Below are positions 13,046 through 14,682 of a DNA stretch of 14,682 bases, piece after piece. Within the stretch, counting starts at the first letter, position 1. Each line of letters starts with the position of its first letter. The stretch is taken from the NCBI GenBank assembly GCA_018971065.1, contig JAGWVC010000097.1, positions 1 to 14,682 of the forward strand, in the 5' to 3' direction. The notes below the pieces were generated by a model. It was given only the letters and a program-made list of their open reading frames with translations, was not told the DNA's origin and searched no databases. Made by a program: the position numbers and the translations under genes. This DNA is from Sphingomonadales bacterium. Lineage in GTDB: Bacteria; Pseudomonadota; Alphaproteobacteria; Sphingomonadales; Sphingomonadaceae.

Positions 13046-14515
13046 CTATCGCGCGGCGGCGCTTTGGCCCGCCTTCCGCCCGAAGAAGCTCGAATCGCCC
13101 AGCGACATGCCCGAACTGTAGCCGTCGCCCCAGCGCGGGATACCGCAGGTGGTGCGGCCGGCGGCATAAAGCCCGGGAATGATCGCACCGGCGGCGTCGA
13201 GCACTTCGCCCGAGGGGCGGGTAACCAGCCCGCCCAGCGTGAACACCACGGTGGGATATTCGCTGACGCTGAAGTTGAGCGCGGCGAACGGCGCCTCGGT
13301 CAACGGTTGCAGCCATTCGGGCTGCTTGTGGAACATCGGGTCGTGGCCTTCGGCAGCGGCGCGGTTGTAGGCGTCCAGCGTGTGCACCAGCTCGCCTGCG
13401 GGCAGGCCCAGCTCAGCCTCGACCTCGGCCCAGCTCTCACCCACCGCCGCGATGGTGACGTGGGGGTTCGATTCGGGGCGGCCGAACGTGGCGTTGTCCA
13501 GCAGCAGCCAGCATTTGCCCTCGGTCTGGCGCACGCAGTACTGCGCGACGCGGCCGTGATAGGCATCCTCGTTGATGAAGCGCTGGCCCTGCGCGTTGAC
13601 GAACACGCCCTTGACCAGGCTTTCCGGCGGGAAGGTGGTGCGGGTGGTGAAGAACTGCTCCATGTGAGTCAGCGCGCCGCCCACCGACTGGCCCATGCGG
13701 ATGCCCGAGCCGTCGTCGTTGCCGGCGGTGATCGGGTAGGGGTTCACGGTGGCGACGCGGGGGGCATGTTGGCGCAGCATGTCGTCGTTGCAGATAAAGC
13801 CGCCGCTGGCGAGGATGACGCCCTTGCGCGCGCGGACCATGCGCGGGGTGCCATCGATGCGCACGACCAGCCCATGCACCGCACCGTCGCGATCGGCGAT
13901 CAGGCACAGCACGCGGGCGCTGGTGTGCTGGGTGGCACCCAGCGCCAGCGTGCGCGCGATCAGCCGCTCCATCACCATTGCCCCGCCGCCGCGCCCCACC
14001 GCCTGCGCGGTGTGGCCGCGCGGCGCCGGGTAAGCGGCATCGCGGAACGGCCATGCCGCCTCGCTGCCGCACCAGATCAGCGTGTCGTCGGTGGGCGGTT
14101 CGGGCCACTTGCCGGGCAGGTAGGTGCCCTTGAAGGGAATGCCCTGCCGTGCCAGCCAGTCGAGATGGGCCAGCCCTTCGCGCGCGTAGAGTTCGACCCG
14201 CTCGTGATCGACGCCGGGGCCGCCGGCCATCGTCAGGTAGGTGCGGAAATCCGCCACGGTGTCGTCGAAGCCCGCCGCCTTCTGCGTGGGCGAGCCGCCG
14301 CCGATGTAGAATTCGCCGCCCGATTGCGCGGTGCTGCCGCCGCCGGCCGCGGCAACCTCGAAGATGTCCACTGTCGCGCCGGCCTGCCGCGCCTCGATCG
14401 CCGCACAAGCCCCGGCGATGCCGAAGCCGACGATGGCAACGTCGGTTTCAAGGTCCCAGTGGGTGACGTCATCGAGCGGAAACGCGCGTGTGGGGGTGAA
14501 CGCGGGCTGGCTCAT
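13046..14515 (-). CDS. FAD-dependent oxidoreductase (KstD / fumarate reductase flavoprotein superfamily)
   Basis: A 489-residue flavoprotein. The FAD-binding Rossmann motif is DVAIVGFGIAGACAAIEA (25-42). GGSTAQSGGEFYIGGG (59-74) fits the flavin-contact region of 3-ketosteroid dehydrogenases and fumarate reductases. VFVNAQGQRFINED (304-317) and the C-terminal FAD-capping LYAAGRTTCGIPRWGDGYSS (449-468) with GMSLGDSSFFGRKAG complete the pattern. These enzymes insert or reduce C=C bonds next to a carbonyl; a 3-oxosteroid delta-1-dehydrogenase-like role is one option, and the substrate is open. No signal peptide, so cytoplasmic. The start ATG at 14515 has GGAGGA 6 nt upstream and overlaps the stop of the upstream oxygenase gene as ATGA, a sign of translational coupling. 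The frame is open further upstream but only as an overlap with that gene. Confidence 0.88.
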   Translation of the reverse strand: MSQPAFTPTRAFPLDDVTHWDLETDVAIVGFGIAGACAAIEARQAGATVDIFEVAAAGGGSTAQSGGEFYIGGGSPTQKAAGFDDTVADFRTYLTMAGGPGVDHERVELYAREGLAHLDWLARQGIPFKGTYLPGKWPEPPTDDTLIWCGSEAAWPFRDAAYPAPRGHTAQAVGRGGGAMVMERLIARTLALGATQHTSARVLCLIADRDGAVHGLVVRIDGTPRMVRARKGVILASGGFICNDDMLRQHAPRVATVNPYPITAGNDDGSGIRMGQSVGGALTHMEQFFTTRTTFPPESLVKGVFVNAQGQRFINEDAYHGRVAQYCVRQTEGKCWLLLDNATFGRPESNPHVTIAAVGESWAEVEAELGLPAGELVHTLDAYNRAAAEGHDPMFHKQPEWLQPLTEAPFAALNFSVSEYPTVVFTLGGLVTRPSGEVLDAAGAIIPGLYAAGRTTCGIPRWGDGYSSGMSLGDSSFFGRKAGQSAAAR

Positions 14516-14682
14516 TCGCCGTCCTCCAGCCCCAGCCGCTGCGCGTAGTTGCGGTGGAAGGCGCGGATGATCGATTCCTGATAGCCGCTGATCCATACGT
14601 AGGGCGGCTGCTTGGTCTTCACCCCGCGCTGGGTCTGCGGCAGGTTGTTGCAATCCTGGTCGAAGATCTTGGCGAAGCTGAC
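14512..14682 (-). CDS. Rieske-type ring-hydroxylating oxygenase alpha subunit (C-terminal part only)
   Basis: The last 56 codons of a minus-strand gene that runs off the right edge. The peptide begins VSFAKIFDQDCNNLPQTQRG and ends with QESIIRAFHRNYAQRLGLED and GE. The arrangement D-x-x-N-(L/V)-x-x-x-Q-x-G near the C-terminus followed by (Q/E)E-x-x-I-R-x-FHR is typical of the end of SRPBCC/catalytic domains of aromatic ring-hydroxylating oxygenase alpha subunits. The Rieske cluster and mononuclear iron ligands would be outside the window, so the call rests on the C-terminal pattern only. Its stop overlaps the flavoprotein ATG (ATGA), which places it in the same operon as the first visible gene. 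Confidence 0.55.
   Translation of the reverse strand, partial: VSFAKIFDQDCNNLPQTQRGVKTKQPPYVWISGYQESIIRAFHRNYAQRLGLEDGE

Noticed and set aside
12812..14548. 578-codon plus-strand open frame opposite the flavoprotein gene
   Set aside because: No conserved motif and composition dominated by Ala, Arg, Gly and His; the minus-strand flavoprotein and sulfotransferase motifs explain this DNA.
1..14682. CRISPR arrays, tRNA/rRNA genes, insertion sequences, phage or toxin-antitoxin modules
   Set aside because: No regularly spaced repeats, cloverleaf-like elements, transposase or integrase motifs were seen on either strand.

Overview
The window is about 14.7 kb of very GC-rich DNA with dense, mostly short-spaced genes. 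It looks like a chromosomal segment from an alphaproteobacterium of the sphingomonad group (Novosphingobium/Sphingomonas-like). That placement is an inference from remembered family resemblance: the IF-3 sequence, the J-domain protein with a Cys-rich front end, the 1,600-residue-class NAD-glutamate dehydrogenase, and a palindromic intergenic element with the alphaproteobacterial AAAAGTGG..CCGGTTTT core. No database was searched.

Layout, left to right. (1) Bases 1-1832, plus strand: the tail of a small Xre-type repressor, an ABHD10-like alpha/beta hydrolase and a tetratricopeptide-like protein. (2) Bases 1925-6688, plus strand: a complete large NAD-dependent glutamate dehydrogenase. (3) Bases 6689-7062: no large gene, but two strong inverted repeats and a small minus-strand ORF for a putative secreted peptide. 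(4) Bases 7063-9443: a J-domain protein (plus), then on the minus strand a two-helix DUF3592-like membrane protein, translation initiation factor IF-3 (infC) and the ligase-associated phosphoesterase PdeM. (5) Bases 9527-10405, plus: hemF, divergent from pdeM. (6) Bases 10524-14682: a catabolic-looking block. It has a double-hotdog MaoC-like protein on the plus strand. Convergent to it, on the minus strand, is a tight operon of a Rieske-type oxygenase alpha subunit (only the C-terminus is in the window), a KstD/fumarate-reductase-type flavoprotein and a PAPS-type sulfotransferase-family protein.

The left two thirds is housekeeping: nitrogen/carbon balance (glutamate to 2-oxoglutarate), translation initiation, haem synthesis, chaperone and repair functions. 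The right third resembles sphingomonad gene sets for degrading polycyclic, steroid-like or aromatic compounds: ring hydroxylation, flavin-dependent dehydrogenation, and enoyl-CoA hydration or a related hotdog reaction. A sulfotransferase embedded in such an operon is the most interesting biological puzzle here; the substrate cannot be read from sequence.

The most specific sequence-level observation is that infC appears to start at a rare AUA codon. A good Shine-Dalgarno sits 8 nt upstream of it, whereas the first in-frame ATG is 29 nt from that Shine-Dalgarno. No CRISPR array, tRNA, rRNA, insertion sequence or phage gene was seen.
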